NCBI RefSeq assembly: GCF_016908855.1
Contig: NZ_JAFBER010000009.1
Span: forward strand, 42,038-106,037
DNA: 64,000 bases
Direction of reading: 5' to 3'
From: Scopulibacillus daqui
Lineage (GTDB): Bacteria > Bacillota > Bacilli > Bacillales > Sporolactobacillaceae
A program made the translations under genes and the position numbers. Numbering within the stretch: position 1 is the first letter of the stretch; every line of letters begins with the position of its first letter. Positions 21,009 to 31,147 of the stretch are shown piece after piece. The notes beneath the pieces are model-generated. The model was not told the DNA's origin. It made no database searches and was given only the letters and a program-made list of their open reading frames with translations.

Positions 21009-21180
21009 TAAAATCACTCCTAATCATTTAGAAAAAATTGTCTTGCCGCCGACGCTTTACAGTAAAAGCGAGTGAAGCGCCGGCTTGAATAAACCCTTTT
21101 TACTGCTTTGAGCACCTTCCCTGAGTGTTTTCTCCGCGCAGGAGCGCCCTTCTATACTTTTTGCCAAAAGAAACGAAACT

Positions 21181-21504
21181 CAAAAGTATAAAATAAGCTC
21201 CCGCCCCAAGGCGCTCAGCCTAGGGACGAGAGCTTTTGCTCACGCGGTTCCACCCTAATTGATACACAAAAGTGTACCCTCTTTTTATTGGCGCAGTTCA
21301 AGAACGCCCTTCTCTAAAGTCTTGTCTAGGCTTCCACCATCCCTAGTCGCTTAAAAACAAGTTTACTTTAGATACTCTTTTCCGTCATCACTGCATCGTT
21401 ATCGCTGCTTTTTTTGGATGCGTTAAGTCATTGGTATTGGCGATAAGGGCCGATTAATATAAAGTTCCTTACGCCTTCCTGCCTGCTAAAGTTTTTTCAT
21501 TATA
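21181..21504 (-). promoter_or_regulatory. Glycine T-box riboswitch of glyQS
   Basis: Minus-strand leader with the T-box sequence AGGGTGGAACCGCG (21243-21256) and the stem-I element GGTGGAAGCC. A terminator (AAGCTC...GAGCTT with inner CGTCCC/GGGGCG, 21181-21240) follows, with a T-rich tail. The specifier is probably GGC, in GAAGGGCG. Uncharged tRNA-Gly would stabilise the antiterminator. The terminator ends about 170 bases before the start codon, an unusually long gap. Confidence 0.92.
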
Positions 21505-21510
21505 AAATGT

Positions 21511-21540
21511 ATTATAAAACAAATTGCTAGAAATAATCAA
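21511..21540 (-). promoter_or_regulatory. Promoter of the glyQS T-box transcript
   Basis: On the minus strand TTGATT (21535-21540), an 18-base spacer and TATAAT (21511-21516). Confidence 0.6.
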
Positions 21541-21775
21541 TTCCATTGTTATATTTTTAAGCGCATTCTATAAGTTATTTCTTACATTATTTAAAACGTT
21601 GGCAAACCGGCTTTTGATGCAGGTCATAAAAACACCAAGAAGCTTATACAGATTTAAAAAAATAAATCGGGTATAGAATTATAACTGCGGTAAACCGCCA
21701 ATCGGTATAATCGGAAACATTCAATCATATGACTAAAGACAGCCGAGTCTCTCTCCAGCATTTGCAATTTCGCAT

Positions 21776-21805
21776 GTATAGAAAACCAAGGAATTCCGTA
21801 TAATA
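21776..21805 (+). promoter_or_regulatory. Candidate forespore sigma-G promoter of yyaC
   Basis: GTATA (21776-21780), 18 bases, then TATAATA (21799-21805), which differs by one base from the sigma-G -10 CATWMTA. It lies 29 bases before the yyaC start. The rest of 21541-21775 shows no gene or clear structure. Confidence 0.5.
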
Positions 21806-21833
21806 TAAATATTATGACTAAGGGGAGAAACCT

Positions 21834-22478
21834 ATGAATCTAAAACAAAAGCTTGCCGCATTAAAAAAATCTGATAACAAAATTCATTATAATGATTTTC
21901 CTTCACACGTTAAACTCATAAAAAATATCGAATCTCTTTTGCCTGATAGCGATGATCTGACTATTGTCGTTGTTTGTATCGGAACAGACCGTTCCACAGG
22001 CGATTCATTGGGGCCTCTTATCGGCACAAAATTAATCGAATTAAATGAGCATCAATATCCTGTGTATGGCACGTTAGAACAGCCGATTCACGCCATCAAT
22101 TTGGACGAAAAACTGAAGGAAATTAATCATGCTTACCGCAAACCATTTATTATTGCTATTGATGCCTGTCTAGGCAAATACAATAATATTGGGACAATTT
22201 CAATTGGCGAAGGCCCTGTATTGCCCGGTGCAGGGGTCAACAAAAAACTCTCACCCGTAGGAGATATGCATATTACAGGAATAGTAAATGTTAGCGGTTA
22301 TATGGAGTATTTCGTTTTGCAAAATACTAGATTAAGTCTTGTTATGAATATGGCAAAGGTTATTTCCGAATGCCTTCATCTTGCTATCTCCAGGCACATC
22401 AATAAATACACTAAAAGCGTTCATTTTAAAGGACACTTACCGATTAAAAAACATGAAGATAAAAGAACACCCAGCTAA
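21834..22478 (+). CDS. yyaC: Spore protease-like protein YyaC (DUF1256)
   Basis: Member of the YyaC family, related in fold to the germination protease GPR and made in the forespore. 214 residues. Conserved motif IGTDRSTGDSLGPLIG at about 51-66, AIDACLG near 101 and GEGPVLPGAGVNKKL near 122; the acidic residues in these motifs resemble the GPR active site. The C-terminal 30 residues are basic and less conserved. Lies before spo0J as in B. subtilis, but on the strand opposite its neighbours. RBS AGGGGAG is well placed. Confidence 0.92.
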   Translation: MNLKQKLAALKKSDNKIHYNDFPSHVKLIKNIESLLPDSDDLTIVVVCIGTDRSTGDSLGPLIGTKLIELNEHQYPVYGTLEQPIHAINLDEKLKEINHAYRKPFIIAIDACLGKYNNIGTISIGEGPVLPGAGVNKKLSPVGDMHITGIVNVSGYMEYFVLQNTRLSLVMNMAKVISECLHLAISRHINKYTKSVHFKGHLPIKKHEDKRTPS

Positions 22479-22486
22479 AATTAAAA

Positions 22487-22517
22487 GACACCCATATATA
22501 CATCATACATGGGTGCC
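22487..22517 (-). terminator. Terminator of the DUF554 gene
   Basis: GGCACCCAT/ATGGGTGTC hairpin on the minus strand, followed by TTTTAATTTT; it lies between the convergent yyaC and DUF554 genes. Confidence 0.7.
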
Positions 22518-22518
22518 G

Positions 22519-23232
22519 TTAAGAGAGGTGCCAGTAATAAACAGAAATTACAATCAATGCACAAATAATAATACTTGGTAAGAAATTGGCAGTTTTTACT
22601 TTAGTGATATTTAGAAGATTTAAACCAATAGCTATAATAAGTATCCCGCCGGTTGCTGTGATTTCGTCAATAAAACGACCCATTAATGGATCGGGAATAG
22701 CTTTTGCTATGTAAGTTGCAAATACAGCAATAAGTCCTTCATATATAAATACGGAAATCGATGAAAAAATGACGCCTATTCCTAACGTTGTTGCAAAAAT
22801 CAGTGCCAAGAATCCATCCAAAACGGCTTTAGTGAACAAGAGACTATGATCGCCCCTTAATCCGCTGTTTAAGGCACCTACAATTGACATCGCTCCAACT
22901 ACAAAAACTAGCGTACTAGTGACAAAGGCCTTTGCAATATTTCCATCTTTACTTGTCCCGACTTTTTGTTCAAGGAAATACCCGAAACGGTTTAACAGTC
23001 TTTCTAAATCAAGCCATTCGCCAATGAGGCCGCCAAGCACTATACTCCCTATTACATACATAGAATTTTGGGTCTTTAGACCCATTTGTATGCCCAGCAA
23101 GATAATGATCAGAGCCATTCCTTGAGTCACTGTTTGCTTTATCTTTTCCGGAATCCTTTTCAATAGATGTCCTAAAATAGAACCTAATATAATAGCTAAT
23201 GTATTTACGATTGTTCCTAATAACACCATCAT
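22519..23232 (-). CDS. DUF554 family membrane protein (YdfK/YqgA-like)
   Basis: A 237-residue integral membrane protein of about seven helices with glycine-rich family motifs: GTIVNTLAIILGSILGHLL at the N-terminus, VIGSIVLGGLIGEWLDLE, and GALNSGL around residue 120. This matches DUF554, whose function is not known; transport is suspected. A DUF554 gene commonly sits beside spo0J in Bacillales. Its start overlaps nothing and lies 137 bases downstream of the spo0J stop region. Confidence 0.9.
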   Translation of the reverse strand: MMVLLGTIVNTLAIILGSILGHLLKRIPEKIKQTVTQGMALIIILLGIQMGLKTQNSMYVIGSIVLGGLIGEWLDLERLLNRFGYFLEQKVGTSKDGNIAKAFVTSTLVFVVGAMSIVGALNSGLRGDHSLLFTKAVLDGFLALIFATTLGIGVIFSSISVFIYEGLIAVFATYIAKAIPDPLMGRFIDEITATGGILIIAIGLNLLNITKVKTANFLPSIIICALIVISVYYWHLS

Positions 23233-23369
23233 TCAAAAACCCTACTTTAAACCCCTGCTTTTTGAACTGTCGGGATACACACATACAGGCATTTGGACCC
23301 ATAGAGAGTATGAAGCTGGCCATCTAAAGGCTGAAAGACAATTTATGGCCAAGTTTTTAGATACGCCCT

Positions 23370-24233
23370 TTACCTTTGGTGCTGTCCTTCGAGTATTTCA
23401 ATTAATCTATTTAAATCATCTTCTGAGTAATATTCAATTTCTATTTTTCCCTTATCTTTATTTTTTACGGGTTTAATGGCAACGGATGTGCCGAACCTTT
23501 CCCTCAATAAAGAGATTTTTTGCTTTAATTCAGGATTAAGACTTACTTTATCCTTTTTCGATGTTTCACGTGCAGCATTTTGATTTAACTTTTGAATCAG
23601 CTGTTCTAATTGCCTAACATTCATTTGTTCTTTAATAATTTTATCTACTAACGCAGGCAGCTTCTTTTTATTTTTTAATCCTAGCAGCGCTCTGCCATGT
23701 CCCATTGATAATTTCCCATCAGCAATTAATGATTGCAGCGGTTGGGACAGTTGCAATAATCGAATATGGTTCGTAATATGAGGACGGCTTTTTCCTAATT
23801 TTTTAGCCAATTCCTCTTGAGTAATGTCTAATTCATCCATCAGTTTTTTATATGCTAAAGCTTCATCGATCGGATTCAGATCTTCCCTTTGAAGATTTTC
23901 GATGAGAGCAACTTCCATCATTTGCTTATCTGTAAAATCTTTGACCACCGCCGGGACTTCATTTAATTTTGCCTCAATAGCAGCTCGATATCTTCTTTCG
24001 CCGGCGACTATATCATAGCCTTTAATGCTTTTTCGAACAATAAGCGGTTGGATAATGCCATATTGCTCGATAGATGTTTTTAACTCATTAATCGTATCAT
24101 CATCAAATTTTTTTCTCGGCTGATAAGGATTAGGCCGTAAATCCTTTATCTTTATGTGTTGAACAGTATCTTTGTCATCGACGACATTAGCGGGAAAAAA
24201 AGCATTTATGCCCTTGCCTAAGCCCCTACTCAT
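23370..24233 (-). CDS. spo0J: Chromosome-partitioning protein ParB/Spo0J
   Basis: CTPase clamp that loads at parS sites, slides along DNA and recruits SMC for origin segregation; it also stimulates Soj ATPase. The N-terminal MSRGLGKGINAFF is the Soj-activating peptide. The CTP-binding boxes GERRYRA (about 78-84) and ENLQRED (about 113-119) are intact. A central helix-turn-helix (LGKSRPHITNHIRLL) reads parS, and a C-terminal dimerisation domain covers about 225-287. 287 residues. Overlaps soj by 8 bases. A degenerate parS lies within the gene. Confidence 0.98.
   Translation of the reverse strand: MSRGLGKGINAFFPANVVDDKDTVQHIKIKDLRPNPYQPRKKFDDDTINELKTSIEQYGIIQPLIVRKSIKGYDIVAGERRYRAAIEAKLNEVPAVVKDFTDKQMMEVALIENLQREDLNPIDEALAYKKLMDELDITQEELAKKLGKSRPHITNHIRLLQLSQPLQSLIADGKLSMGHGRALLGLKNKKKLPALVDKIIKEQMNVRQLEQLIQKLNQNAARETSKKDKVSLNPELKQKISLLRERFGTSVAIKPVKNKDKGKIEIEYYSEDDLNRLIEILEGQHQR
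23572..23587. promoter_or_regulatory. Degenerate parS within spo0J
   Basis: TGTTTCACGTGCAGCA matches 14 of 16 positions of the parS consensus TGTTTCACGTGAAACA. In B. subtilis one parS also lies inside spo0J, so position supports it. Confidence 0.6.
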
Positions 24234-24987
24234 CCATCATCACTTCCTTTGCCAATTCAAGATATACTTCAGCACCTCTTGACTTTGGATCGTAGATGAT
24301 AATTGGTTTCCCGTAGCTTGGTGCTTCACCCAGCCTTACATTACGGGGAATAATAGTTTGATAGACTCTGTCTTGGAAATATTTCTTAACTTCTTCAATC
24401 ACTTGAAGTCCAAGATTTGTTCTGGCATCCAGCATCGTCAAAAGCACACCTTCAATCTGAAGATGACTATTTAAATGCTTTTGGACTAACCGAACATTAT
24501 TTAATAATTGACTTAAACCTTCGAGTGCATAATATTCGCATTGAACAGGAATCATTACTGCATCAGATGCCGTTAATGCATTGATGGTTAATAATCCAAG
24601 TGAAGGCGGACAATCAATAATAATATAATCATATTGATCACTAATTTTTTCAAGCGCACGACTAAGCCTTACTTCTCTAGATATAGTTGGTACAAGTTCT
24701 ATTTCCGCACCCGCTAACTGAATTGTCGAAGGTATAATTTCGAGATTTTCAATTAAGGTTGGCCTGATAACATCTTCAGGATTAACATCTTCTATTAGAA
24801 CATCATAAATGCATTCATCTATATCACCTTTGTCAATACCAACACCGCTGGTCGCGTTTCCTTGGGGGTCCATATCAACAAGTAAAGCTCTTTTTCCAAG
24901 GTATGCCAAACAAGCGCTCAAATTAACCGATGTTGTTGTCTTGCCAACACCGCCTTTTTGATTCGCAATGGCTAATATTTTACCCAC
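24226..24987 (-). CDS. soj: ParA-type ATPase Soj
   Basis: MinD/ParA-family ATPase that dimerises on DNA and, with Spo0J, positions origins and controls DnaA activity. Deviant Walker A KGGVGKTTT at residues 11-19, Walker B IIIDCPPSLG near 119, and switch residues between. 253 residues, normal. It overlaps spo0J by 8 bases and is 109 bases from noc. Confidence 0.98.
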   Translation of the reverse strand: MGKILAIANQKGGVGKTTTSVNLSACLAYLGKRALLVDMDPQGNATSGVGIDKGDIDECIYDVLIEDVNPEDVIRPTLIENLEIIPSTIQLAGAEIELVPTISREVRLSRALEKISDQYDYIIIDCPPSLGLLTINALTASDAVMIPVQCEYYALEGLSQLLNNVRLVQKHLNSHLQIEGVLLTMLDARTNLGLQVIEEVKKYFQDRVYQTIIPRNVRLGEAPSYGKPIIIYDPKSRGAEVYLELAKEVMMDE

Positions 24988-25096
24988 TGCACAATGTCAC
25001 CTGCCTTTATATTGCCCTTAAACTGTATAGTTAAGGAGACGGTTCATAAGAACTCTGTTCATTTCTTGCTGCTAAACGTTTTCTGGCAGCGCCTCA

Positions 25097-25936
25097 TTAT
25101 TTTTTAGGAATTCTTATAGTGAATTGATAATAATCTCCCATATCTTGTTCATCAGTGTCTACATTTAATCCGCTGTCTTCAACCATACCGACCGATTGCC
25201 TTATCGTGTTAACCGCTATTCTCATATCTTTGCTTAGTGACAAGCGTTTCTTTCTTTTAGGTTTGGCTGATTGATCTTCTTTTAACTTTTTGACTCTTTC
25301 TTCCGTTTGTTTAACATTAAGCTGCTTTTCGATAATTTCTTTAAGCAGTTTCTCTTGTTTTTCCTGATCTTTTAAACCAATTAAGGCACGGGCATGCCTT
25401 TCGGTAATTTGTTTGTCTAAAAGCGCATTTTGAACCATGTCCGGCAACTTCAATAACCTTAATTTATTTGCAATTGTTGACTGTCCTTTGCCAAGTTTTA
25501 CGGCAAGACTCTCCTGTGTAAGTCCATGTATATCCATCAATTTAGCATAGGCCATCGCTTCTTCAATGGCTGTTAATTCTTCCCGCTGCAAGTTTTCAAT
25601 AAGTGCAACAGCGGCCGTTTGAGCATCATCAAATTCTTTTATAATGGCAGGAACAGTTTTCCAGCCAAGAGAAGTTACTGCCCGCCAGCGCCGTTCGCCG
25701 GCAATGATTTCATATTTATCATCAATTTTTCTTAATACAATTGGTTGTATAATCCCATGTGTTTGAATAGTTTGTGCCAATTCTTCAATTTTTTCTTTAT
25801 TAAAAACAGTTCTCGGCTGAAAACGATTGGGAATAATATCTTTTATATCAATTTCTTGAACATGTTCATGCTCAAGTTCATCAATAGCCTCGTCTCTTTC
25901 CCCTTGACCAAATATTTTGGAAAAAGGATGTTTCAT
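25097..25936 (-). CDS. noc: Nucleoid occlusion protein Noc
   Basis: ParB-family CTPase that binds NBS sites and prevents division over the nucleoid. [10 protein letters not shown] at the N-terminus is the membrane-targeting amphipathic helix typical of Noc. GERRWRA (near 80) and ENLQREE (near 115) bind CTP; the helix-turn-helix [15 protein letters not shown] differs from Spo0J as expected for different DNA specificity. I use the ATG at 25936; the longer frame starts at GTG. 279 residues. A perfect NBS is at 19315. Confidence 0.96.
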   Translation of the reverse strand: MKHPFSKIFGQGERDEAIDELEHEHVQEIDIKDIIPNRFQPRTVFNKEKIEELAQTIQTHGIIQPIVLRKIDDKYEIIAGERRWRAVTSLGWKTVPAIIKEFDDAQTAAVALIENLQREELTAIEEAMAYAKLMDIHGLTQESLAVKLGKGQSTIANKLRLLKLPDMVQNALLDKQITERHARALIGLKDQEKQEKLLKEIIEKQLNVKQTEERVKKLKEDQSAKPKRKKRLSLSKDMRIAVNTIRQSVGMVEDSGLNVDTDEQDMGDYYQFTIRIPKK

Positions 25937-26012
25937 AAATGTCACCACCCTTTTTGGTGTTTCCCCAATAATAATTTCGCTCTTTAAACAGTAAATCCTT
26001 CATTATACAGCC

Positions 26013-26028
26013 TGTTTCACGTGAAACC
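26013..26028. promoter_or_regulatory. parS site between noc and rsmG
   Basis: TGTTTCACGTGAAACC matches 15 of 16 positions of the parS consensus; only the last base differs. It is intergenic, 7.4 kb left of dnaA, and is the best parS in the window along with 54105. Confidence 0.9.
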
Positions 26029-26115
26029 TGTTAAGCGGTAAACCCGGGCACAACAGTGAAGTCACCCATAAGCTAACCCTTTTTACGCCCGGAAAACACC
26101 GCTTCTTGCTTGACA

Positions 26116-26823
26116 TTATAATGGGATTTTGCTCGGCGTTCCAGGCTTTCTTGGATATTTTTTAGGTGTCTTTTGCACTTTATCTATAAAAATAAGATGA
26201 CGATGGCTTTGTTCCTCTGGTAAAAGCAAGGCTTGGACATCTTTTATCTTTCCGCCCAGAATGTCTATTGCCTTCTTTGAATCTTCGATTTCTTCTTCAG
26301 CGCTTGCTCCTTTTAAAGCAATAAATGTACCATTAATTTTCGTAAGCGGCAAGCAATATTCGCTAAGAACCGACAATTTGGCAACCGCTCTTGCAGTTAC
26401 AATATCAAAGCTCTCGCGAATTTCGGGCTTTTTAGCAAACGTCTCTGCTCTATCATGATACAGTTTTATGTCACTTAAAGAAAGTTCTTTGGCTAAAGCC
26501 TCTAAAAAGGTCAGCCGTTTTTTAAGCGCATCGACAATGGCAATCTTAAGATTGGGAAATAAAATTTTTAATGGAATGCTTGGAAAACCGGCACCTGAAC
26601 CAACATCACATAAGGTTAATTCGGGGGTTAGGTCAAAATAAAAACTTGGTGTGAGAGAGTCAAAGAAATGCTTTATGTATACTTGTTCCCGATCGGTTAT
26701 TGCGGTTAGATTCATTTTTTCATTCCATTCAACTAAACATTCATAATACTTTTGGAATTGATTAATTTGATGAGGAGAAAGGGTTATTCCCTTCTCCTCT
26801 AAAATTTTAATAAACTTATTCAT
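26116..26823 (-). CDS. rsmG: 16S rRNA (guanine(527)-N7)-methyltransferase
   Basis: SAM-dependent methyltransferase that modifies G527 of 16S rRNA; loss gives low-level streptomycin resistance in several bacteria. The SAM-binding motif [15 protein letters not shown] lies at about 71-85. The region [10 protein letters not shown] follows near residue 141. I chose the ATG at 26823, with GGAGGAAGC directly upstream. 235 residues. It starts 15 bases after the mnmG stop, in the mnmE-mnmG-rsmG-noc order of B. subtilis. Confidence 0.97.
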   Translation of the reverse strand: MNKFIKILEEKGITLSPHQINQFQKYYECLVEWNEKMNLTAITDREQVYIKHFFDSLTPSFYFDLTPELTLCDVGSGAGFPSIPLKILFPNLKIAIVDALKKRLTFLEALAKELSLSDIKLYHDRAETFAKKPEIRESFDIVTARAVAKLSVLSEYCLPLTKINGTFIALKGASAEEEIEDSKKAIDILGGKIKDVQALLLPEEQSHRHLIFIDKVQKTPKKYPRKPGTPSKIPL

Positions 26824-26837
26824 CGCTTCCTCCATTA

Positions 26838-28730
26838 CTATTCAGCAACCTTAGCCAATTTTCCTTGTTCTAAATAAACAAGCAAAATCGAAATATCGCT
26901 TGGATTTACACCTGAAACTCGTGAAGCCTGCCCTACAGATAACGGTTTGACTTGACTAAGCTTTTGTTTAGCTTCTGTTGCAAGACCGTTAATAGCGGAG
27001 TAATCAAGATCTGAAGGGATCTTTTTATTTTCCATTTTGCGCATTCTCTCAACTTGTTGCAATTGCTTGCTTATATAGCCTTCATATTTCGTTTGGATAT
27101 CAACTTGTTCGGCCGCTTCTTCACTGATTTCTTCGGGCGGTTCAGGAATAAATTTTAAAATATCATAATAAGTGAGCTCTGGACGTTTTAATAGATGATC
27201 GGCTTTAACGGGTTCCTTTAATTCGTTTGCTCCCTTTTCTTTAAGAAGAGCTTGCACTTCTTCTGTTGGCTTAATAGATATTTTCGACAAACGTTCACGT
27301 TCTTTTTTAATCATTTCTTTCTTTTTAGTGAACTTTTGATATCTTTCCTCAGAAATTAAGCCGATATGATACCCGATATCAGTCAATCTTAAGTCAGCAT
27401 TATCATGACGAAGCAATAGACGATATTCGGCGCGTGATGTTAACAGACGATAAGGTTCATTGGTTCCTTTAGTTACAAGGTCGTCAATGAGCACACCGAT
27501 ATAAGCTTGGGAACGATCAAGAATAACCGGTTCTTTTCCTAATACAGCGCAAGCCGCATTAATGCCGGCCATAATGCCTTGTGCAGCCGCTTCTTCGTAA
27601 CCTGAAGTGCCGTTAATTTGACCGGCAGTATATAAACCTTTAACCTTTTTGGTTTCAAGCGTTGGCCAAAGCTGTGTCGGAACAATGGCATCATATTCAA
27701 TGGCGTAACCGGCACGAAGCATTTCAGCCTTTTCAAGACCAGGCACTGTTTTTAGCATTTCCCGCTGCACATCTTCCGGCAGACTTGTTGACAAGCCTTG
27801 CACATAAACTTCTTCTGTATTTCGGCCTTCCGGTTCCAAGAAAATTTGATGGCGCGGCTTATCATTAAAACGAACGATTTTATCTTCAATAGATGGACAA
27901 TATCTAGGGCCTGTGCCTTTAATCATACCTGAATACATCGGTGAACGATGTAAATTACTATTAATGATTTCGTGCGTTTTTTCTCCTGTATAAGTCAGCC
28001 AGCATGGAATCTGATCTGTAATGAATTCCGTTGTTTCATAAGAAAACGCACGCGGCTCTTCATCTCCCGGCTGAATTTCCGTTTTGGAATAATCGATGGA
28101 ACGGCTGTTAACACGAGGCGGTGTTCCTGTTTTAAAACGAACAATATCAAAGCCAAGTTCTTGTAAATGGTAAGACAAATTAATAGATGGCTGCATATTG
28201 TTCGGTCCGCTTTCGTAAGAGAGATCACCGATAATAATCTTGCCTCTCAAAAATGTGCCTGTCGTAATAATCACTTTTTTGGCGCGATATTCAGCATTAG
28301 TTTTTGTTATAACACCTTTACATACGCCGTCTTCAACAATTAGCCGTTCAACCATTCCTTGTTGAAGAGTGAGATTTTCCGTTTGTTCAAGCGTTTTTTT
28401 CATTTCTTGTTGATACAATACTTTGTCAGCCTGTGCTCGCAAAGCTCTGACGGCAGGCCCTTTTCCTGTATTCAACATGCGCATTTGAATGTGGGTTTTA
28501 TCGATATTTCTTCCCATTTCTCCGCCTAGTGCGTCAATTTCCCGAACAACGACGCCTTTTGCCGGGCCGCCGACTGATGGATTACATGGCATAAAAGCAA
28601 TAGCGTCCAAATTAAGCGTCAGCATGAGCGTCTTTGCGCCCATTCTTGCTGAAGCCAAACCTGCTTCAACGCCGGCATGACCGGCGCCGATAACGATAAC
28701 ATCATATTCGCCAGCTTTATATGTTTTCAT
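26838..28730 (-). CDS. mnmG: tRNA uridine-5-carboxymethylaminomethyl enzyme MnmG
   Basis: FAD enzyme that works with MnmE to build cmnm5U at the wobble position of certain tRNAs. The FAD-binding [15 protein letters not shown] is at residues 16-30. The catalytic-loop cysteine lies in MPCNPSVGG near 48-56. Further family motifs are [16 protein letters not shown] and [16 protein letters not shown]. 630 residues, full length. A terminator-like hairpin separates it from mnmE 68 bases upstream, which may lower read-through. Confidence 0.98.
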   Translation of the reverse strand: MKTYKAGEYDVIVIGAGHAGVEAGLASARMGAKTLMLTLNLDAIAFMPCNPSVGGPAKGVVVREIDALGGEMGRNIDKTHIQMRMLNTGKGPAVRALRAQADKVLYQQEMKKTLEQTENLTLQQGMVERLIVEDGVCKGVITKTNAEYRAKKVIITTGTFLRGKIIIGDLSYESGPNNMQPSINLSYHLQELGFDIVRFKTGTPPRVNSRSIDYSKTEIQPGDEEPRAFSYETTEFITDQIPCWLTYTGEKTHEIINSNLHRSPMYSGMIKGTGPRYCPSIEDKIVRFNDKPRHQIFLEPEGRNTEEVYVQGLSTSLPEDVQREMLKTVPGLEKAEMLRAGYAIEYDAIVPTQLWPTLETKKVKGLYTAGQINGTSGYEEAAAQGIMAGINAACAVLGKEPVILDRSQAYIGVLIDDLVTKGTNEPYRLLTSRAEYRLLLRHDNADLRLTDIGYHIGLISEERYQKFTKKKEMIKKERERLSKISIKPTEEVQALLKEKGANELKEPVKADHLLKRPELTYYDILKFIPEPPEEISEEAAEQVDIQTKYEGYISKQLQQVERMRKMENKKIPSDLDYSAINGLATEAKQKLSQVKPLSVGQASRVSGVNPSDISILLVYLEQGKLAKVAE

Positions 28731-28758
28731 CGCTTAAACCTCCTTTAAAGGATATTTT

Positions 28759-28783
28759 CAAAAAATAAGGGCTTCCCGCCCTT
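28759..28783 (-). terminator. Terminator between mnmE and mnmG
   Basis: AAGGGC/GCCCTT with a 5-base loop, followed on the minus strand by ATTTTTT. It lies inside the mnmE-mnmG gap. Confidence 0.7.
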
Positions 28784-28798
28784 CATGTGTGTTGGTTT

Positions 28799-30175
28799 TT
28801 ACTTTCCTAAACAAAATTGTGAAAACAACTGATCAATTAAACTTTCGGATACCGTATCTCCGACAATTTCACCAAGAATTTCCCATGTTCTGCGGACATC
28901 AATCTGTGCCATATCGACAGGAACGCCAAGGGACATACTGTTTATCGCGTCGTTAATCGCCTCTTTGGCTTGATTTAATAAAGTAATATGACGAATATTG
29001 GAAACATAAGTGATATCCTGCGTTTCTATGCCTTGTTCAAAAAACAAAGAGGCAATAGCTTGTTCCAAATCATTAACGCCTTCTTCTTTCAATAAAGATG
29101 TTGTGATAATAGGACGGCCATCAGCAAGTTTCTTTACATCATTAAGGGAAATGTTTTGTTCAAGATCCGTTTTATTGACAATAATAATGGCATCCATGCC
29201 TTCTATTGCTTTGAAAAGTTTGCGGTCTTCTTCAGTTAAGGCTTCATTATAATTCAGCAACAGAAGAATAAGATCGGCCTCTTTTAATACTTTTCGGGAC
29301 CGCTCGACACCGATCCGCTCAACAATATCTTCGGTTTCCCTTATTCCTGCAGTATCTACTAAACGCAAAGGAACACCGCGAATATTAACGTATTCTTCGA
29401 TGACGTCTCTTGTTGTTCCCGGAATATCAGTGACAATTGCTTTGTTCTCATGCACTAAACTGTTTAATAGCGACGACTTGCCAACGTTAGGCCTGCCTAT
29501 AATAACGGTTGACAATCCTTCTCTTAATATTTTCCCTTGCTTTGCAGTCACTAATAACTCCTCAATTTTATCACGGACCATCTTTGCTTTTTCAAGTAAA
29601 ATTCCGTTAGTTATTTCCTCTGCATCATATTCAGGATAATCTATATTAACTTCTACCGAAGCAATAATCTCCAATAACGTTTGCCGCAAGCTTTGCACCA
29701 GCTTTGACAAGCGGCCTTCCATTTGTCCCATTGCCACAGTCATCGCGCGGTCAGTTTTTGACCGGATAAGATCCATAACGGCTTCTGCTTGGGACAAATC
29801 AATCCGCCCATTCAAAAAGGCCCTTTTAGTAAATTCACCGGGTTCTGCAAGCCTTGCTCCGTTTCTTAACGTCAATTCAAGTACCTTATTAACCGACATA
29901 ACCCCGCCATGGCAGTTAATTTCGACAACATCTTCACGAGTAAATGTTTTTGGAGCCCTCATGACAGATACCATGACCTCTTCAATAACCGCACCGTTCT
30001 CAGGATTGATCATCTTCCCGTAATGGATTGTATGCGTTTCGACCTCTTTAAGCTTGCTTTTACCCTTATATATTTTATCAGCAATCTCAATGGCATCGGG
30101 ACCGCTTAATCTAATGATCGCAATAGCTCCCTCTCCCATTGGTGTTGATATTGCTGCTATTGTATCTATATCCAT
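28799..30175 (-). CDS. mnmE: tRNA modification GTPase MnmE
   Basis: Dimeric, potassium-activated GTPase that modifies wobble uridine together with MnmG. An N-terminal folate-binding domain (about 1-115), a helical domain, an inserted G domain with GRPNVGKSS (about 226-234), [10 protein letters not shown] and NKTD, and the C-terminal FCLGK with the conserved cysteine. I prefer the ATG at 30175 because AGAGGTGAG lies 5-8 bases upstream; a GTG nine bases earlier overlaps that site. 458 residues. Confidence 0.97.
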   Translation of the reverse strand: MDIDTIAAISTPMGEGAIAIIRLSGPDAIEIADKIYKGKSKLKEVETHTIHYGKMINPENGAVIEEVMVSVMRAPKTFTREDVVEINCHGGVMSVNKVLELTLRNGARLAEPGEFTKRAFLNGRIDLSQAEAVMDLIRSKTDRAMTVAMGQMEGRLSKLVQSLRQTLLEIIASVEVNIDYPEYDAEEITNGILLEKAKMVRDKIEELLVTAKQGKILREGLSTVIIGRPNVGKSSLLNSLVHENKAIVTDIPGTTRDVIEEYVNIRGVPLRLVDTAGIRETEDIVERIGVERSRKVLKEADLILLLLNYNEALTEEDRKLFKAIEGMDAIIIVNKTDLEQNISLNDVKKLADGRPIITTSLLKEEGVNDLEQAIASLFFEQGIETQDITYVSNIRHITLLNQAKEAINDAINSMSLGVPVDMAQIDVRRTWEILGEIVGDTVSESLIDQLFSQFCLGK

Positions 30176-30238
30176 ATGTCTCACCTCTTTCTAGCCTCGG
30201 TGAATCATCTATTCATGATGTTCATAAGTCTTGGAAAG

Positions 30239-30396
30239 TTATCCTGTATATTAAACATTCTCTATCAAACATTGTTATCCACATTTTTGTTCCCTAACAA
30301 TATAGGATACCATAAATTTTACTGTGGATAAAGCATTTCCTTTTCTTTGCTTGTGGATAACTTTATTTATAACATAATTCACTTAAGTTATCCACA
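30239..30396. other. DnaA-box cluster between jag and mnmE
   Basis: Four perfect DnaA boxes: TTATCCACA at 30275-30283 and 30388-30396, and reverse TGTGGATAA at 30323-30331 and 30352-30360. A weak TTATCCTGT is at 30239-30247. The whole jag-mnmE gap (about 350 bases) has no gene. The B. subtilis chromosome has, from memory, a DnaA-box cluster at jag, so this is likely a conserved locus that titrates DnaA or regulates mnmE. Confidence 0.8.
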
Positions 30397-30474
30397 ACCT
30401 TTTTTTGAATGTCGGTTTTTATACTCACTCAGCTAACCTGTTATAACGATTGCCAAATTTATATCTCCTTAATC

Positions 30475-30511
30475 GCAAAAAAAAAGCACACGCCTTAGCA
30501 GCGTGTGCTTT
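30475..30511 (-). terminator. Terminator after jag
   Basis: AAGCACACGC (30484-30493) with GCGTGTGCTT (30501-30510) and a T-run on the minus strand. It ends the rpmH-rnpA-yidD-spoIIIJ-jag transcript. Confidence 0.9.
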
Positions 30512-30523
30512 TCAGTCAGTTAT

Positions 30524-31147
30524 TTATGATTTAGGGAAAACAATGACATAACGTTGAGGTTCTTCACCTTCAGACCTTGTCGTGACATGGTCGATATTTT
30601 GCAGGGCAGTATGAATAATTTTTCTCTCATAAGACGGCATCGGATCAAGCTTCACCGGACGGTTGAATGTCTTTACTCTTTCAGCTGTCCGATTCGCCAG
30701 CCGTTCAAGAGATTCTTTGCGCTTCAAACGATAATTTTCAACATCTAAAGTTAATTTTACTTTATGATCAGAGTGTTTGTTAATCATTAGATTCGCCAAA
30801 AGTTGAATGGCGTTAAGCGTTTGTCCTCTTTTTCCTATAATTAAGGCAGCGTCTTGTGACATCAATTGACATTCGACATTTCTTTCATCTTGGCTAATGA
30901 CTTTAATATCACAAGAAATGCCCATTTTCGACATCATATTCTCTATATACTCAATGGTTTTATCTATAGGCTGGTATCTTAGCGTCACTTTAACGAGAGC
31001 CGGTTTAACCCCGATGACACCCAACAAACCCCTTTTCGGTTCCTCTAATACATCAATGATCACATTTTCTTTAGTTGTTTTTAAAGACTCTAACGCGGTC
31101 TGCACCGCCTCTTCTATCGTTTTACCCTGCGTGGTGACTTCCCTCAC
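30524..31147 (-). CDS. jag: RNA-binding protein KhpB/Jag
   Basis: RNA-binding protein that partners with KhpA and affects cell-wall growth and SpoIIIJ-linked processes. N-terminal Jag domain (about 1-50), a KH domain (about 70-145; GKRGQTLNAIQLL is the GxxG region) and an R3H domain (about 148-205) with RTAERV and SYERKIIH. 207 residues. The GTG start overlaps the spoIIIJ stop by 4 bases (GTGA), so translation is coupled. Confidence 0.96.
   Translation of the reverse strand: MREVTTQGKTIEEAVQTALESLKTTKENVIIDVLEEPKRGLLGVIGVKPALVKVTLRYQPIDKTIEYIENMMSKMGISCDIKVISQDERNVECQLMSQDAALIIGKRGQTLNAIQLLANLMINKHSDHKVKLTLDVENYRLKRKESLERLANRTAERVKTFNRPVKLDPMPSYERKIIHTALQNIDHVTTRSEGEEPQRYVIVFPKS

Noticed and set aside
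23313..23356. TGGCCAT/ATGGCCA inverted repeat before spo0J end
   Set aside because: 24-base loop and only 7 pairs; the T-run faces away from the neighbouring genes.
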